Shown here: positions 37,039 through 46,068 of the stretch, one piece after another | Layout: each line of letters starts with the position of its first letter | How positions within the stretch are numbered: position 1 is the first letter of the stretch | DNA from: JARRNE01 sp963824085 | GTDB lineage: Bacteria; Pseudomonadota; Gammaproteobacteria; Chromatiales; Chromatiaceae | Length of the DNA: 64,000 nt | Assembly: GCA_963824085.1 (NCBI GenBank) | Contig: CAWGNT010000004.1 | Span: 62,001 to 126,000 of the forward strand | Reading direction: 5' to 3' | Made by a program: the position numbers and the translations under genes | The notes under the pieces: model-generated | Database searches by the model: none | Told to the model about the DNA's origin: nothing | What the model saw: the letters and a program-made list of their open reading frames with translations, nothing else

Positions 37039-37251
37039 TTACTGGTCTCGCCGCGTAACCTTCACTCGTCTCGCCGCGTAACTGCTGTCCTGCGGGTTCG
37101 CCATGTGCCATACGCCATATTCGGGAGCCGCTTCCTTGTCTTCTTCTTTCAGCTCGATCTGCTTTCTCGGTGCCCCAGCTGGTAGGGCATCCAAACTCAT
37201 CAGCGGCGCAAGCGGATCGACCGCGTGCCAGAGTTCGCGCCCTATCGTCAT
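37039..37251 (-). CDS. Possible small protein downstream of ihfB
   Basis: 70 residues. The ATG at 37251 comes 3 bases after the ihfB stop, so it could be co-translated. Charged, with an acidic-lysine run (QIELKEEDKEAAPEYG), no membrane helix, no recognised family. Low support; the position right behind ihfB is the only argument. Confidence 0.35.
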   Translation of the reverse strand: MTIGRELWHAVDPLAPLMSLDALPAGAPRKQIELKEEDKEAAPEYGVWHMANPQDSSYAARRVKVTRRDQ

Positions 37252-37254
37252 GCC

Positions 37255-37548
37255 CTAGCCCGCTCGTGCCGCATTGACGCGGTCTCGCAGTGCCTTGCCG
37301 GGCTTGAAATAGGGGACATGCTTTCCCGAGAGCGCCACCGGCTCCCCCGTTCTGGGATTGCGCCCCAGGCGAGGCGGTCGAAAGTGCAGCGAAAAGCTGC
37401 CGAAGCCTCGGACTTCGATCCGCTCGCCAGCGGCGAGCGCCTGGCTCATGCGGTCCAACAGGACGTTAATCGCCAGCTCCACATCCTGACCGTCAAGGTG
37501 GCGCTGTTCTCTCGTGAGGACCTCAATCAGCTCAGATTTCGTCATCAT
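37255..37548 (-). CDS. ihfB: Integration host factor beta subunit
   Basis: 97 residues, DNA-bending protein of the HU/IHF family. It reads MTKSELIEVLTREQRHLDGQ, ERIEVRGFGSFSLHFRPPR (RGFGSF signature), GRNPRTGEPVALSGKHVPYF and KPGKALRDRV. This fits the beta subunit (opening MTKSELIE and the FSLHF-R sequence) better than HU. The start is ATG at 37548, just after GGAGAAGCA. It bends DNA at recombination and promoter sites as a heterodimer with IhfA. It is not in the usual rpsA-ihfB context, so it may be an additional copy. Confidence 0.85.
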   Translation of the reverse strand: MMTKSELIEVLTREQRHLDGQDVELAINVLLDRMSQALAAGERIEVRGFGSFSLHFRPPRLGRNPRTGEPVALSGKHVPYFKPGKALRDRVNAARAG

Positions 37549-37603
37549 TGCTTCTCCATGCCAGTGCAGCCCCGATCCAGGGCGAGAGTTACAGAATCGC
37601 GGA

Positions 37604-38446
37604 CTACAGTACCCCTTTGTTCTTCTCGCGCACGCGGAGGTAGAGCTCCTCCATCACCGTGATGAAGGAGCTGCCCTTCTGCCAGAAGGCTGGAAAATCC
37701 CCGCCCTTCTTGACCAGGATCGCGGAGACGGTAGGCGGCGCGGCAGGCTCGATCTCGCTTGGCAGGCGCTTCTTGCCGTGCCAGAAGGCGCGATAGTCCG
37801 GCGTCGAGGAGTCCGCCATCGGGCGCGTGTAGAAGGACTCCGTCGCCTCGATCGCTGCCGACTGCTCCCCGATCAGCGATGCCAAGGACTTGCCCAACGG
37901 CGTTGTGGTCAACGCCTGGTGGAGTTTCTCCCGCGACAGGCCACGCAGCTCGAAGAGCAGGAAGGGGTCGCGATCGAGCTGGCCTGCCAGGCGGTAGTAC
38001 ACGCCAGCGATGTGCTTGCACGGATTGGCAGAATCCGGGCAGGAGCAATCGGTGAGGGCGAAGTCCTTGCGGCTGCGGGGCAGCAGCTGCAGCCGCATAC
38101 TGGCGAAGGCGTCGTCGATGTTGTCTGGCATCTCGTTCATGAGGAGCTTGGAGACCAGGGCGGCGTTGCTCCCCAGATGAGCGATGGCCTTGCCCCAATC
38201 CTTGGGCGGAATCAGGGCCATCTGTATCCGGGTCTGGTAGCGGGGCTCTTTGTAGACGCCGTAGTATGGATTGATCTTGCCGCGCACCGTGGCGCTCACC
38301 AGGCCATCGGCGATCGCGAAGGCGAGGATGCGGCGCTCGCTGCTATAGCCGCGCCCGCGCTGCAGACGGCCGCTGTCGGTGAAGCCTTCCAGCGCCTCGA
38401 TGAAGCGCTGCCCCCACCAGGTCTTGCCGAGGCTCGTCATGGTCAC
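37604..38446 (-). CDS. SWIM zinc finger protein
   Basis: 280 residues. The SWIM motif is CSCPDSANPCKHIAGVYY (CxC...CxH). The start is MTMTSLGKTWWGQRFIEALE, typical of the family partnered with SNF2 helicases. It overlaps the helicase stop by 4 bases (ATGA), so the two are co-translated. SWIM domains bind DNA or partner proteins. In bacteria this pair is common but its process is not defined. Confidence 0.85.
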   Translation of the reverse strand: MTMTSLGKTWWGQRFIEALEGFTDSGRLQRGRGYSSERRILAFAIADGLVSATVRGKINPYYGVYKEPRYQTRIQMALIPPKDWGKAIAHLGSNAALVSKLLMNEMPDNIDDAFASMRLQLLPRSRKDFALTDCSCPDSANPCKHIAGVYYRLAGQLDRDPFLLFELRGLSREKLHQALTTTPLGKSLASLIGEQSAAIEATESFYTRPMADSSTPDYRAFWHGKKRLPSEIEPAAPPTVSAILVKKGGDFPAFWQKGSSFITVMEELYLRVREKNKGVL

Positions 38447-41400
38447 TCCACCACCGCGTCACGATTGAGGCGGATCAGCGCCTTGAAACGCTCGTTGTCG
38501 AGCTGGGTGAGCCAGGACTCGTCGGCTCCCACGATGGCGCCAGCCAGTGCCTTCTTTTCCTCGATCATGTCGTTGATGCGCTCCTCCAGGGTGCCCAGGG
38601 TGACGAACTTGTGGACGAAGACGGTCTTCTCTTGACCGATGCGAAAGGCCCGATCGCTCGCCTGGTCCTCCACCGCTGGGTTCCACCAGCGGTCAAAGTG
38701 AAACACATGGTTGGCCTTGGTGAGGGTGATGCCCACACCGCCCGCCTTGAGCGAGAGCACGAAGATGGCGGGCTCGCTCTGCGGGTCCTGAAAGGCGGTG
38801 ATCATGGCCTCACGCCGGCTGCGCGACGTGCCGCCGTGAAGAAAAAAGGTGGTGTAGTGCAACTCCTGCCTGAGCTGGCGCTCAAGCGCCGCGCCGATCT
38901 CGGTGAATTGGGAGAAGATGAGCACGCTGTCGCCCTCGGCCGTGACCTCCTCGAGCATCTCCTGCAGGCGCTCGAGCTTGTGCGAGCGCTCGAGGGTGAA
39001 GGCGCTGCCGTCCTGGAGAAACTGGGCCGGGTGATTGCAGATCTGCTTGAGCCGCATCAGGGTCGAGAGCATGAGCCCCTGACGCGCGATGCCTTCCTTC
39101 TCTTCGAGCTCCCGCTCCACCTCGCGCACCACGCCCTCGTAGAGGGCCGCCTGCTCCCGGCTCAGGTTACAGTACTGAATCGCCTCCACCTTGTCCGGAA
39201 GGTCGCGGATGATCGCCTTGTCGGTCTTGACCCGGCGCAGGATGAAGGGCTCCACCAGGCGCTTGAGGGTCGCCGTCTGCATCGGATCGTTGTCGCGCTG
39301 CACCGGGAGCTCGAAGCGGTTGCGGAAACGCGCCTGGGTGTCCAGATAGCCCGGATTCATGAAGTTGAAGATCGACCACAGATCCATCAAGCGATTCTCG
39401 ACCGGGGTACCGGTGAGCGCCAGCCGGTGCCTGGCTCGGAGCTTATTCACGGCCTTGGTCTGGGCCGCCTGGGGATTCTTGATGTTCTGCGCCTCATCCA
39501 GGACCACCCGGTGCCAGTCAAGGGCCGTGAATAGTGCTCGGTCCCGGCGCACCAGGGCGTAGGAGGTGATGACCAGTGCCTGCCCCGCGACGGCCCGTCG
39601 GAACGCCGCCGCATCCTGCTCCCGCTCGGGTCCGTGATGGATCAGCGTCGGCAGGTGTGGGGCGAAGCGCTGGACCTCTTTCTGCCAATTGCCAAGCACC
39701 GAGGTGGGCGCGACCAGCAGCGTTGGGGCGGGAATCTGCCCGCTGCCACGCTCCTGCACCAGACGAGCGATGACCTGCATGGTCTTGCCAAGCCCCATGT
39801 CGTCGGCCAGACAGCCGTTGAGTCCGAGCTGCTCCAGAAACCGCAGCCAGGCCACGCCCCGTTTCTGGTACCCGCGAAGCTCCGCCTTGAGGCCGGGCAA
39901 GTCCGCGATCGGCTCCAGACGGCTGCGATCGCGCAGGCGCCCCAGCATCTCGGCCAGCGCATCCCCGCGGTCGACCTCGAAGGTGTCGTCGGTGGCCGTG
40001 CGCTGTAGGAGATCCTGAATGCTCATCTCCGCGGTCTCCTGGCCGTGCTGGCGCCAGAAGGCGAGCATCTCCTGCATCTTGTCCCGGTCGAGCTCGACCC
40101 ATTGGCCGCGAAAGCGCACCAGCGGCGTCTTGGCATCGACCAGCTGCCGCCATTCCTCCGGGCTCACCACCTGGTCGCCGATGGCGAGCTCGTAGCTGTA
40201 CTGCACCAGATTCTCGAGGCTGAGCCCGCTCGCGCTGGGCGCAGCCCCCCGCGCCTTCTTGGCGGCGGTGGAGCGCAAGCGGATGCGAACCCGCCGCCGC
40301 CCCTGGGGCGTCCACCAGGCCGGAACGATGATCTTGAAGCCGGCGTCCTCCAGCACCCAGGCCCATTCCTTGAGAAACGCGAAGGCCGCGTCGACATCCA
40401 GCGCCACGGCCTGAGGTGCGGCGGTGTCGAGACCCTCCCAGAGCTTGGGCACCATGCGGGCAGCGAGTCCCAGATTGAGCAGCAGATGGGTCTCGAAGTC
40501 TTCGCCAAGCTGGCGGCGTATCTGTTTTCTCTCGACCGCGGGCACGGACCAGTAATCGGCCAGCGCTAGGCGCTGCGACGGGTCGTCCTTGGGCACGACC
40601 ACGAAGTCCAGGGCCCAGCCGTCCTTCGCCTCCGCGGGCGGCTCGACGAGCCGAAAACCCAAGGCGAATGCCGCGTCCTGCTCGGCGCCGACGATACGCC
40701 GGCGCCATTGCTGCCATTGCCGGTAGCCCACCAGGCCCGTCTCCCGCGACGTCCATGGCCGCTCGGCCGGCCCGAGACAGGCCGCCAGCAAGCTATCATC
40801 GACCTTCTTCGCGAACACCGCGGGCAGCGGGGTGTGACGCACGATCTGATCGAGCAGCACCTCAGCGCAGTGCCGGAGCAGGCCCTCTGCGTCGGCCTGT
40901 CCGACCGGCCCCGCGGCGCACGCCCCGGGCATCCGCTCGCAGGCCGTGACGATCAGCTGTTCGTATTGATTCGACGCCCATCGCCAGGCGCCGTAGAGCT
41001 CGAAGGGCGGCGCCTTGCGCTTGCCTTTCGCCGGGGACGGCTGGCGATAGACCAGGGCGGGAAGGTACTGCTCGCGCACCAGAAGGCGCTTGAGCTCCTG
41101 CGTGAACCAGTACCAGAAGAGGAAATCGCTCCCGGGCTGGACGTTCTCGCCCCGGTAGAAGGCGAGGAAATGGAGGTCACTCAGCTCTTTGACGGGGTGA
41201 GAGAGGCGCTGGCAGTCCACCTGCCACGGCCGCAACGTCGTCCGTGTCTCGTCGACCGCTTCCGGCCAGTACTTTGCCAGCTGCGGCGACGGCACAGGGC
41301 ACTCCGCTGTGCTCGGCAGCCGGAGCGTGCAGCTCTCCTCCGCGTAACGAGCCGCCACGGGTTGTACGCCGAGCGTCTCGAGGAACGCCGGCCAGGCTTC

Positions 41401-41547
41401 CCGCGGCAGGTGAAAGGGATGCGCAGCAACACCCTCGCTGCCGCTGGCGGGCGCCCCCTCCAGTGTCTCCGCCCACAGTCGGAACGCGCCAGGTTGGAGG
41501 AACGCGTCGGTGGGTTGGGGCCACCAAAATGCGTGAAGGACCTTCAC
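38443..41547 (-). CDS. SNF2/SWI2-type DNA helicase
   Basis: 1034 residues. GTG start at 41547 (VKVLHAFWWPQPTDAF), a typical start of this family; the longer frame upstream lacks family character. The N-terminal 570 residues are the family-specific region. The helicase core then shows Walker A DDMGLGKTMQVIA, the DEAQ box LDEAQNIKNP, LTGTPVENRLMDLWSIFNFM, SQFTEIGAALERQL, and motifs V/VI LKAGGVGITLTKANHV and ASDRAFRIGQ. It is a cytosolic ATP-driven DNA translocase. Together with the SWIM protein it forms a two-gene unit of unknown process. Multiple long antisense frames overlap it but are shadows. Confidence 0.9.
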   Translation of the reverse strand: MKVLHAFWWPQPTDAFLQPGAFRLWAETLEGAPASGSEGVAAHPFHLPREAWPAFLETLGVQPVAARYAEESCTLRLPSTAECPVPSPQLAKYWPEAVDETRTTLRPWQVDCQRLSHPVKELSDLHFLAFYRGENVQPGSDFLFWYWFTQELKRLLVREQYLPALVYRQPSPAKGKRKAPPFELYGAWRWASNQYEQLIVTACERMPGACAAGPVGQADAEGLLRHCAEVLLDQIVRHTPLPAVFAKKVDDSLLAACLGPAERPWTSRETGLVGYRQWQQWRRRIVGAEQDAAFALGFRLVEPPAEAKDGWALDFVVVPKDDPSQRLALADYWSVPAVERKQIRRQLGEDFETHLLLNLGLAARMVPKLWEGLDTAAPQAVALDVDAAFAFLKEWAWVLEDAGFKIIVPAWWTPQGRRRVRIRLRSTAAKKARGAAPSASGLSLENLVQYSYELAIGDQVVSPEEWRQLVDAKTPLVRFRGQWVELDRDKMQEMLAFWRQHGQETAEMSIQDLLQRTATDDTFEVDRGDALAEMLGRLRDRSRLEPIADLPGLKAELRGYQKRGVAWLRFLEQLGLNGCLADDMGLGKTMQVIARLVQERGSGQIPAPTLLVAPTSVLGNWQKEVQRFAPHLPTLIHHGPEREQDAAAFRRAVAGQALVITSYALVRRDRALFTALDWHRVVLDEAQNIKNPQAAQTKAVNKLRARHRLALTGTPVENRLMDLWSIFNFMNPGYLDTQARFRNRFELPVQRDNDPMQTATLKRLVEPFILRRVKTDKAIIRDLPDKVEAIQYCNLSREQAALYEGVVREVERELEEKEGIARQGLMLSTLMRLKQICNHPAQFLQDGSAFTLERSHKLERLQEMLEEVTAEGDSVLIFSQFTEIGAALERQLRQELHYTTFFLHGGTSRSRREAMITAFQDPQSEPAIFVLSLKAGGVGITLTKANHVFHFDRWWNPAVEDQASDRAFRIGQEKTVFVHKFVTLGTLEERINDMIEEKKALAGAIVGADESWLTQLDNERFKALIRLNRDAVVE

Positions 41548-41880
41548 CGAAGCCGGGCGCTCGCCAGGTCGGGGCTGGGCCCGAAGGTGGCGGGCGGACC
41601 AGGTTCCAGGGGCGTTACCACTACCATGAACTCGTTTGGCTCCTTCAACTACAGCAAGCGTCGCTTCACCGCCCCGCTCGCTCGGGTTGCCCGGAATAGG
41701 CTCTCCTATTTTCGCAGCGTCAGCAGCGGGATACCAACGGAAGCCCGACCACACTGCGTTGGTATCCTGCCCCTGGTCCGGCAATCTGTGCACGGGCTCG
41801 ACGTTGATTCGGAAACCATCTCTCCGTCCCCTTCGTAAGCTGGCCCCACGTGAAATGTGACGCTGCTACCAGCGGCGACT

Positions 41881-41976
41881 CACCCCATCGCGGGCACCGT
41901 GTTGGCCCTGTCCAGCACGCTGGCGGGCAATCTGCTGATCGTTGGGAGTTTCGCCAACATGATCGTCGCGGCGTAG
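41881..41976 (+). pseudogene. C-terminal remnant of an ArsB/NhaD-type permease
   Basis: Plus-strand codons read GTVLALSSTLAGNLLIVGSF then ANMIVAA and a stop at 41974. The STLAGNL...GSxAN-IV pattern is the last helix motif of arsenite/anion and NhaD permeases. The rest of the gene is missing. It lies in a 550-base gap between the helicase and a YSC84-like gene. Confidence 0.45.
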
Positions 41977-42095
41977 GCGAAAGGAAAGACCTGTCCCCGG
42001 AGCCCGCCCGCTGCGGAGAACGCAAAACGATTGTCTCTTTCTGCGAGCCGGAGTAAATTCGTTGCTGCTAATAAGGTAATGCGGGGATATTTGGG

Positions 42096-42644
42096 ATGAA
42101 ACAGATCTACAAGGCGTCTTTGGCGCTGACCCTCCTCTTTGCCCTTGCTTCGACCGCCGTAGCCGGCTGGGATCCGAACAAAGACGACGAGGCAACGGAA
42201 TCGGATGCGGCGCAGGAGGCAATCAAGACATTCCAGGAGACAGATCCGGATCTCAAGACCTTTTTCGAGAAGGCCCAGGGCTATGCCGTTTTCCCGACCG
42301 TCGGCAAGGCTGGAATGGGATTTGGCGGTGCCTACGGGAAAGGCTCCGTGTTCGAGCAGGGCAAAGAGATCGGCACAACGACTCTGAAGCAGGTCTCGAT
42401 CGGTTTCGAGTTTGGTGGCGAGGCCTATCGGGAGATCATTTTCTTCCAGGACAAGAAGACGCTCGACGATTTCACGAAGGGTAACTTCGAGTTGGGTGCC
42501 CAGGCATCGGCAGTTGCCCTGAAGAAGGGGGCATCGAAGAATGCCGACTTCGATAAGGGCGTCGCCGTGTTCACGCAGACCAAGGGCGGGATGATGTTCG
42601 ATGTGAGCGTCGGCGGACAGAAATTCACCTTCAAGCCCAAGTAA
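42096..42644 (+). CDS. SYLF/YSC84-type lipid-binding exported protein
   Basis: 182 residues. Signal peptide MKQIYKASLALTLLFALAST (cut near VAG). The mature part matches bacterial YSC84-related proteins: YAVFPTVGKAGMGFGGAYGK, IGFEFGGEAYREIIFFQD, and the closing VAVFTQTKGGMMFDVSVGGQ. Bacterial members are periplasmic and thought to bind lipid. It is a stand-alone gene with no partner. Confidence 0.85.
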   Translation: MKQIYKASLALTLLFALASTAVAGWDPNKDDEATESDAAQEAIKTFQETDPDLKTFFEKAQGYAVFPTVGKAGMGFGGAYGKGSVFEQGKEIGTTTLKQVSIGFEFGGEAYREIIFFQDKKTLDDFTKGNFELGAQASAVALKKGASKNADFDKGVAVFTQTKGGMMFDVSVGGQKFTFKPK

Positions 42645-42894
42645 GCGACGCTGCAGGGCTGCATGCAACACGCCGGGCACAGGCCGGCCGGTGACAGCCG
42701 AGCGCTGGGGTTGGCGGCAATGCTCCCGATGTTCACCGGCCGACGCGCTAATCGAACAGGCATGCTGGCGTGAAGAGGTCTCCGCGGCGCTGGCGGCAAC
42801 GGAAAGCTCGTTGGAGAGCCCCAGAGTGCAGCCAACCGAGCCCGCTGGCGGCGCCGAACGATCGCGCTGCCTACCGTGTCGGGCAGATTCCAAC

Positions 42895-44259
42895 CTAATG
42901 AGCCAAGCGAGGAGCTCCGAACGTCAAGGTCCCGGCCGCCACACCCGACAGGGTGAGCCCTGCCTCACCCACCTCTATGCCCAGATCCGTGATACGCAGC
43001 CCAGCAAGGTCCGGCGCCAGCTCAGGCGGCAGGCCCTGAGCCAACGCGGCCCGGATGGCAGCCTGCAGACTCCGGGTGCGCTCGGCCAGCAAACGATTCG
43101 CCTCGGACTCGATGCGGCCACGAATACGGTTGTAAAACAGGTTTGCCATCATGCCTTGGTCGGGATCGGTGGCGTCGAAGATGAAATCGACCTGCTCGAG
43201 CTTTAGGGCTTGGGCGGCGGCGTCGAACCCGGGGCGGGCCATGATCTTCACCCGCCCGGCCAGATCACCGGAGAGCGCTGCGGTAAGCACGAGGTCCTCA
43301 CCCCGGGCGGCGAGGCTGATTGCGTTCAGCCGTACCCGGTGGCCCTGCACCTCCACCTCTTGGCCCGCCAAGCGCGCGCTAAGGGCCGCCGAGAGGCCGG
43401 GGTACTCGAGGTTGAGCCCGAGCGCGAAGCGCAACCCGGGCTCGGTCGGACGGTACGGGGCCAGGGGCGGCAGCGGCGTCGGGGCGGCAGTCGGCGATGC
43501 GGGATCCGCGGAAAGCGCAATGCGCAACGCCAGCCACAATGCCGTCTGGACGTGGGACCCGGAACCTCGAAGCGGGGCCAGCGCAAGCGCCAGGGGCTGG
43601 AGGTGCAACCACAGGCCGGGCGTGAGCTCCTTGGGTGTCTGCATCGCCTGCCAGGCACGGGCCGCCTCGCCGCGCAGGCGCTGCAGCCGAGGCATCAGGG
43701 CGCGCATCGCCTCCTTCAGGCTCGCCTCGATGCGGTCCTCGAATACCCGGCCCACGACGGGTGAGACATCGATGTCCGCAACCGTGACCTCGCAACGGTC
43801 CAGGAAGCGCGTCGGCAGGACCCGGAACCGGGGATGCAGCGACCAGTCGGGCCCCCAGTTAAGCCGCGCAAGGACCCCAATCAGAGCCTGGCGGGGCGGC
43901 TCCTCGATCCCGCATCCGGCAGAGAGCTTAATGCCCCCAATCAGCCCCTTCCGCGCCTGGGCTTGGAAGCGAACGTGGGCTTGGCCCCGCAGCATGTCCC
44001 CTTGCATTGCGAGCCACAGGGGTCCGCGCCAGGCGCGGTAGCGGACGTCGATGCCGTGCCACTTGCGCCAGCGGGGCCAATGGCCCGCCTGGGTCGGCAG
44101 CGACGACTCTGCCGCCGTGAACAGCGGGGCAAGATCTAGCTCCAGCGGAACCTGTATGACCGACACCGCTGGAACGGCAGGCGTCTCGGGTGCGGCAGTT
44201 CCAGCCATGGCAAGAACGAGGCAACCCGCCACGACGCGCCCCCTCTGTCTCAAGACCAT
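42895..44259 (-). CDS. DUF4403 family exported protein
   Basis: 454 residues with an N-terminal signal (VVAGCLVLAMAGTAAP). The body is beta-rich with the repeated LPVE/LDLA-type strands seen in DUF4403 (VIQVPLELDLAPLFTAAESS, YRAWRGPLWLAMQGDML). It ends TLTFGAPRLAH. The function is unknown; DUF4403 resembles lipid-binding tubular folds. It lies just upstream (on the minus strand) of a Tyr-rich lipoprotein gene. Confidence 0.75.
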   Translation of the reverse strand: MVLRQRGRVVAGCLVLAMAGTAAPETPAVPAVSVIQVPLELDLAPLFTAAESSLPTQAGHWPRWRKWHGIDVRYRAWRGPLWLAMQGDMLRGQAHVRFQAQARKGLIGGIKLSAGCGIEEPPRQALIGVLARLNWGPDWSLHPRFRVLPTRFLDRCEVTVADIDVSPVVGRVFEDRIEASLKEAMRALMPRLQRLRGEAARAWQAMQTPKELTPGLWLHLQPLALALAPLRGSGSHVQTALWLALRIALSADPASPTAAPTPLPPLAPYRPTEPGLRFALGLNLEYPGLSAALSARLAGQEVEVQGHRVRLNAISLAARGEDLVLTAALSGDLAGRVKIMARPGFDAAAQALKLEQVDFIFDATDPDQGMMANLFYNRIRGRIESEANRLLAERTRSLQAAIRAALAQGLPPELAPDLAGLRITDLGIEVGEAGLTLSGVAAGTLTFGAPRLAH

Positions 44260-44402
44260 GGTCCTCCCCCGGGGCCCGCCCCGATTGCTTCTTGCCTCCC
44301 GGTTTCCGCTGGCGCTTTGTCTAGGCCCGGTCGCTCACATCCCTGAAGCGGCGGCACGTGGCGTCACCACGTCGCCCGCTTGTTTTGGCCAGTACCGCGC
44401 TG

Positions 44403-44972
44403 CTACGGCCGGCGCGGCCGGTTGCTCGGGCCGCGCCGATACTTGGGTTGTGAGTACCTCCCGCGTTGGCTGGGGGTACCAGCCCGAGCCGGCGGCCTGA
44501 CCCGCTGATTCCCCGGGGTCGATGTGCGCGGGTGCCCAGGCCATCCGGTCTGCGGAGGATGGGCACGAACCCGCCCATACGGATTGTCCGACTTGGGGTA
44601 AGGTCCGCGACGCGGGGTTGGCGGTCTGTGGTAGCCGTGGTAACGGTAACCCCTGTCCCGATACCACCGGCGGTACTGCGGGCGGTAGCGCTGGTAGTGG
44701 ATCGTCAAAGCTCTGTAGCCGACGTAGGAGCGCGGGACGTAGACGATCCGGCCACCTCGGTAGTAGTAAGGCAGCCCCCCGCCGTCATAGTAAACGACAT
44801 AGCCGCCGTAGAAAGGGGGAGAATAGTAGCTTACCCCCACTCCACCATATACGCCGACGCCGGGTGGGAGCTCGGTCGCACAGCCGGTCATTGCCAGCAT
44901 CAGCAGGGTGACGAGGGCGCTTTGGGTGCCCCCGTACGGGCGCGACTCGCTCATGGGTGACTCGCCCTTCAA
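44403..44972 (-). CDS. Tyr-rich lipoprotein
   Basis: 189 residues. The lipobox is LAMTGC (start at MKGESPM or MSESRP). After the acylated cysteine the protein is very rich in Tyr, Gly and Pro (GVSYYSPPFYGGYVVYYDGG) with a basic tail. No family was recognised; it resembles small surface lipoproteins of low complexity. It should be anchored in the inner or outer membrane. Confidence 0.65.
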   Translation of the reverse strand: MKGESPMSESRPYGGTQSALVTLLMLAMTGCATELPPGVGVYGGVGVSYYSPPFYGGYVVYYDGGGLPYYYRGGRIVYVPRSYVGYRALTIHYQRYRPQYRRWYRDRGYRYHGYHRPPTPRRGPYPKSDNPYGRVRAHPPQTGWPGHPRTSTPGNQRVRPPARAGTPSQRGRYSQPKYRRGPSNRPRRP

Positions 44973-45279
44973 TGATCAGCGGGCGCGCCAGGCCGCCCAG
45001 TGTTCAGTGACTTTCGACAACGCGCCGGTTGCATCATCCACGTTTCCATCCACGGCGTTTTCCTGGGCGACGCCCGTAGACCGCGGAGCCAGCGAGTACA
45101 CGTGAGTGCCTATGTCCCGTGCGAGGCTGGGCCTGTGGCGTGCCCCGAGCGAGGCGCTCCGAACGCCGAGGAGTGACAACATGCAAAAAGGATATGAAAT
45201 CTCACAGTCGGCTGCTGATGGACGGCTCGACCGTCGCTGACCGCCATGCCCCGTCATCTAGTCCGAATCCGTGATGCGA
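44973..45279. other. Gene-free stretch
   Basis: No supported gene or repeat. It separates the lipoprotein gene from the ArsR-rhodanese gene, both on the minus strand. Confidence 0.4.
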
Positions 45280-45945
45280 TCAGTCGCCGACCACCGGCAG
45301 CCCGGCGCGACGCCACTCCGGCAGCCCGTCCTGGAGGCGCCGGGCGTCGAATCCTGCCTTGCGCAGCCGCGCAACAGCCTCGAAGGAGAGCACACACCAG
45401 GGGCCGCGGCAATAGGCCACCACGTCGCGGTCCGGCGGAAGGTCCTTGAGCCTCTCGTGCAGGCGATCCAGAGGGACATTCATCGCCCCGGCAACATGGC
45501 CTTGGGCGTACTCCTCGGGCGGACGCACGTCGAGCACAGTCACGAGGCCGTCGCGCACCCGCTCCAGTAGTTCGGTGGCGGGGACCGGCTCCAGGGCGTC
45601 ACGGCCCGTGAGGTAGCTCGCCACCAGATCCTCAACGGCACCGATGTGGGCTTGCGCGATCCCGCGCAGGGCGGCGACCGCGTCCAGAACCCGGTCATCC
45701 CCCAGGGCATAGCGGATGTGCTTGCCGTCGCGCCGTGCCGCCACCAGACCGGCCGCCTTGAGCTGCTGGAGGTGCTTGGAGGTGTTGGCGACGGAGAGTC
45801 CGGCGACCTGCGCAAGGCCCTCGACACTGCGCTCCCCCTGGGCCAGAAAGTCCAGCAGCTCCAGGCGTGCGGCGTGGCCAAGGGCCCGGGCGACAACGGC
45901 CAAGTGTTCGAACAGGGCCTGCTTCGGGCCTTTGGCTTCGGGCAT
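45280..45945 (-). CDS. ArsR-family regulator fused to a rhodanese domain
   Basis: 221 residues. ATG at 45945 (MPEAKGPKQALFEHL); a TTG start at 45981 is possible but would run through the operator. The N-terminal winged helix (LEPV region preceded by LSVANTSKHLQQLKAAGLV, DGKHIRYALGDD) is followed by a rhodanese domain (VTVLDVRPPEEYAQGHVAGA) with the active-site loop YCRGPWCVLS. ArsR-rhodanese fusions are usually redox or sulfur-species sensing. It faces the desaturase-like gene across a 123-base intergenic region with a strong palindrome, so it probably controls both. Confidence 0.85.
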   Translation of the reverse strand: MPEAKGPKQALFEHLAVVARALGHAARLELLDFLAQGERSVEGLAQVAGLSVANTSKHLQQLKAAGLVAARRDGKHIRYALGDDRVLDAVAALRGIAQAHIGAVEDLVASYLTGRDALEPVPATELLERVRDGLVTVLDVRPPEEYAQGHVAGAMNVPLDRLHERLKDLPPDRDVVAYCRGPWCVLSFEAVARLRKAGFDARRLQDGLPEWRRAGLPVVGD

Positions 45946-45975
45946 GGTCTCGGCTCGCTGAGGTGGGCGAAATAC

Positions 45976-45995
45976 ATTCAACGAATATGTTGAAT
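45976..45995. promoter_or_regulatory. ArsR-type operator between divergent genes
   Basis: ATTCAAC-GAATAT-GTTGAAT is a perfect 7+6+7 inverted repeat 30 bases upstream of the regulator start and 73 bases before the desaturase-like gene. Length and AT-richness fit an ArsR dimer site. It probably autoregulates the ArsR-rhodanese gene and controls the divergent gene. Confidence 0.7.
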
Positions 45996-46068
45996 GATAT
46001 CGGGTGAACCGTCAGTATAAGGGCTCCCCCACCCCGCCGGCAGGCCCGCAAGCAGAGAACCAAACAGC

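Noticed and set aside
38611..39534. Plus-strand open frame of 307 codons over the SNF2 helicase
   Set aside because: It lies exactly opposite the helicase motifs, is rich in Leu, Arg and Gly and has no family match.
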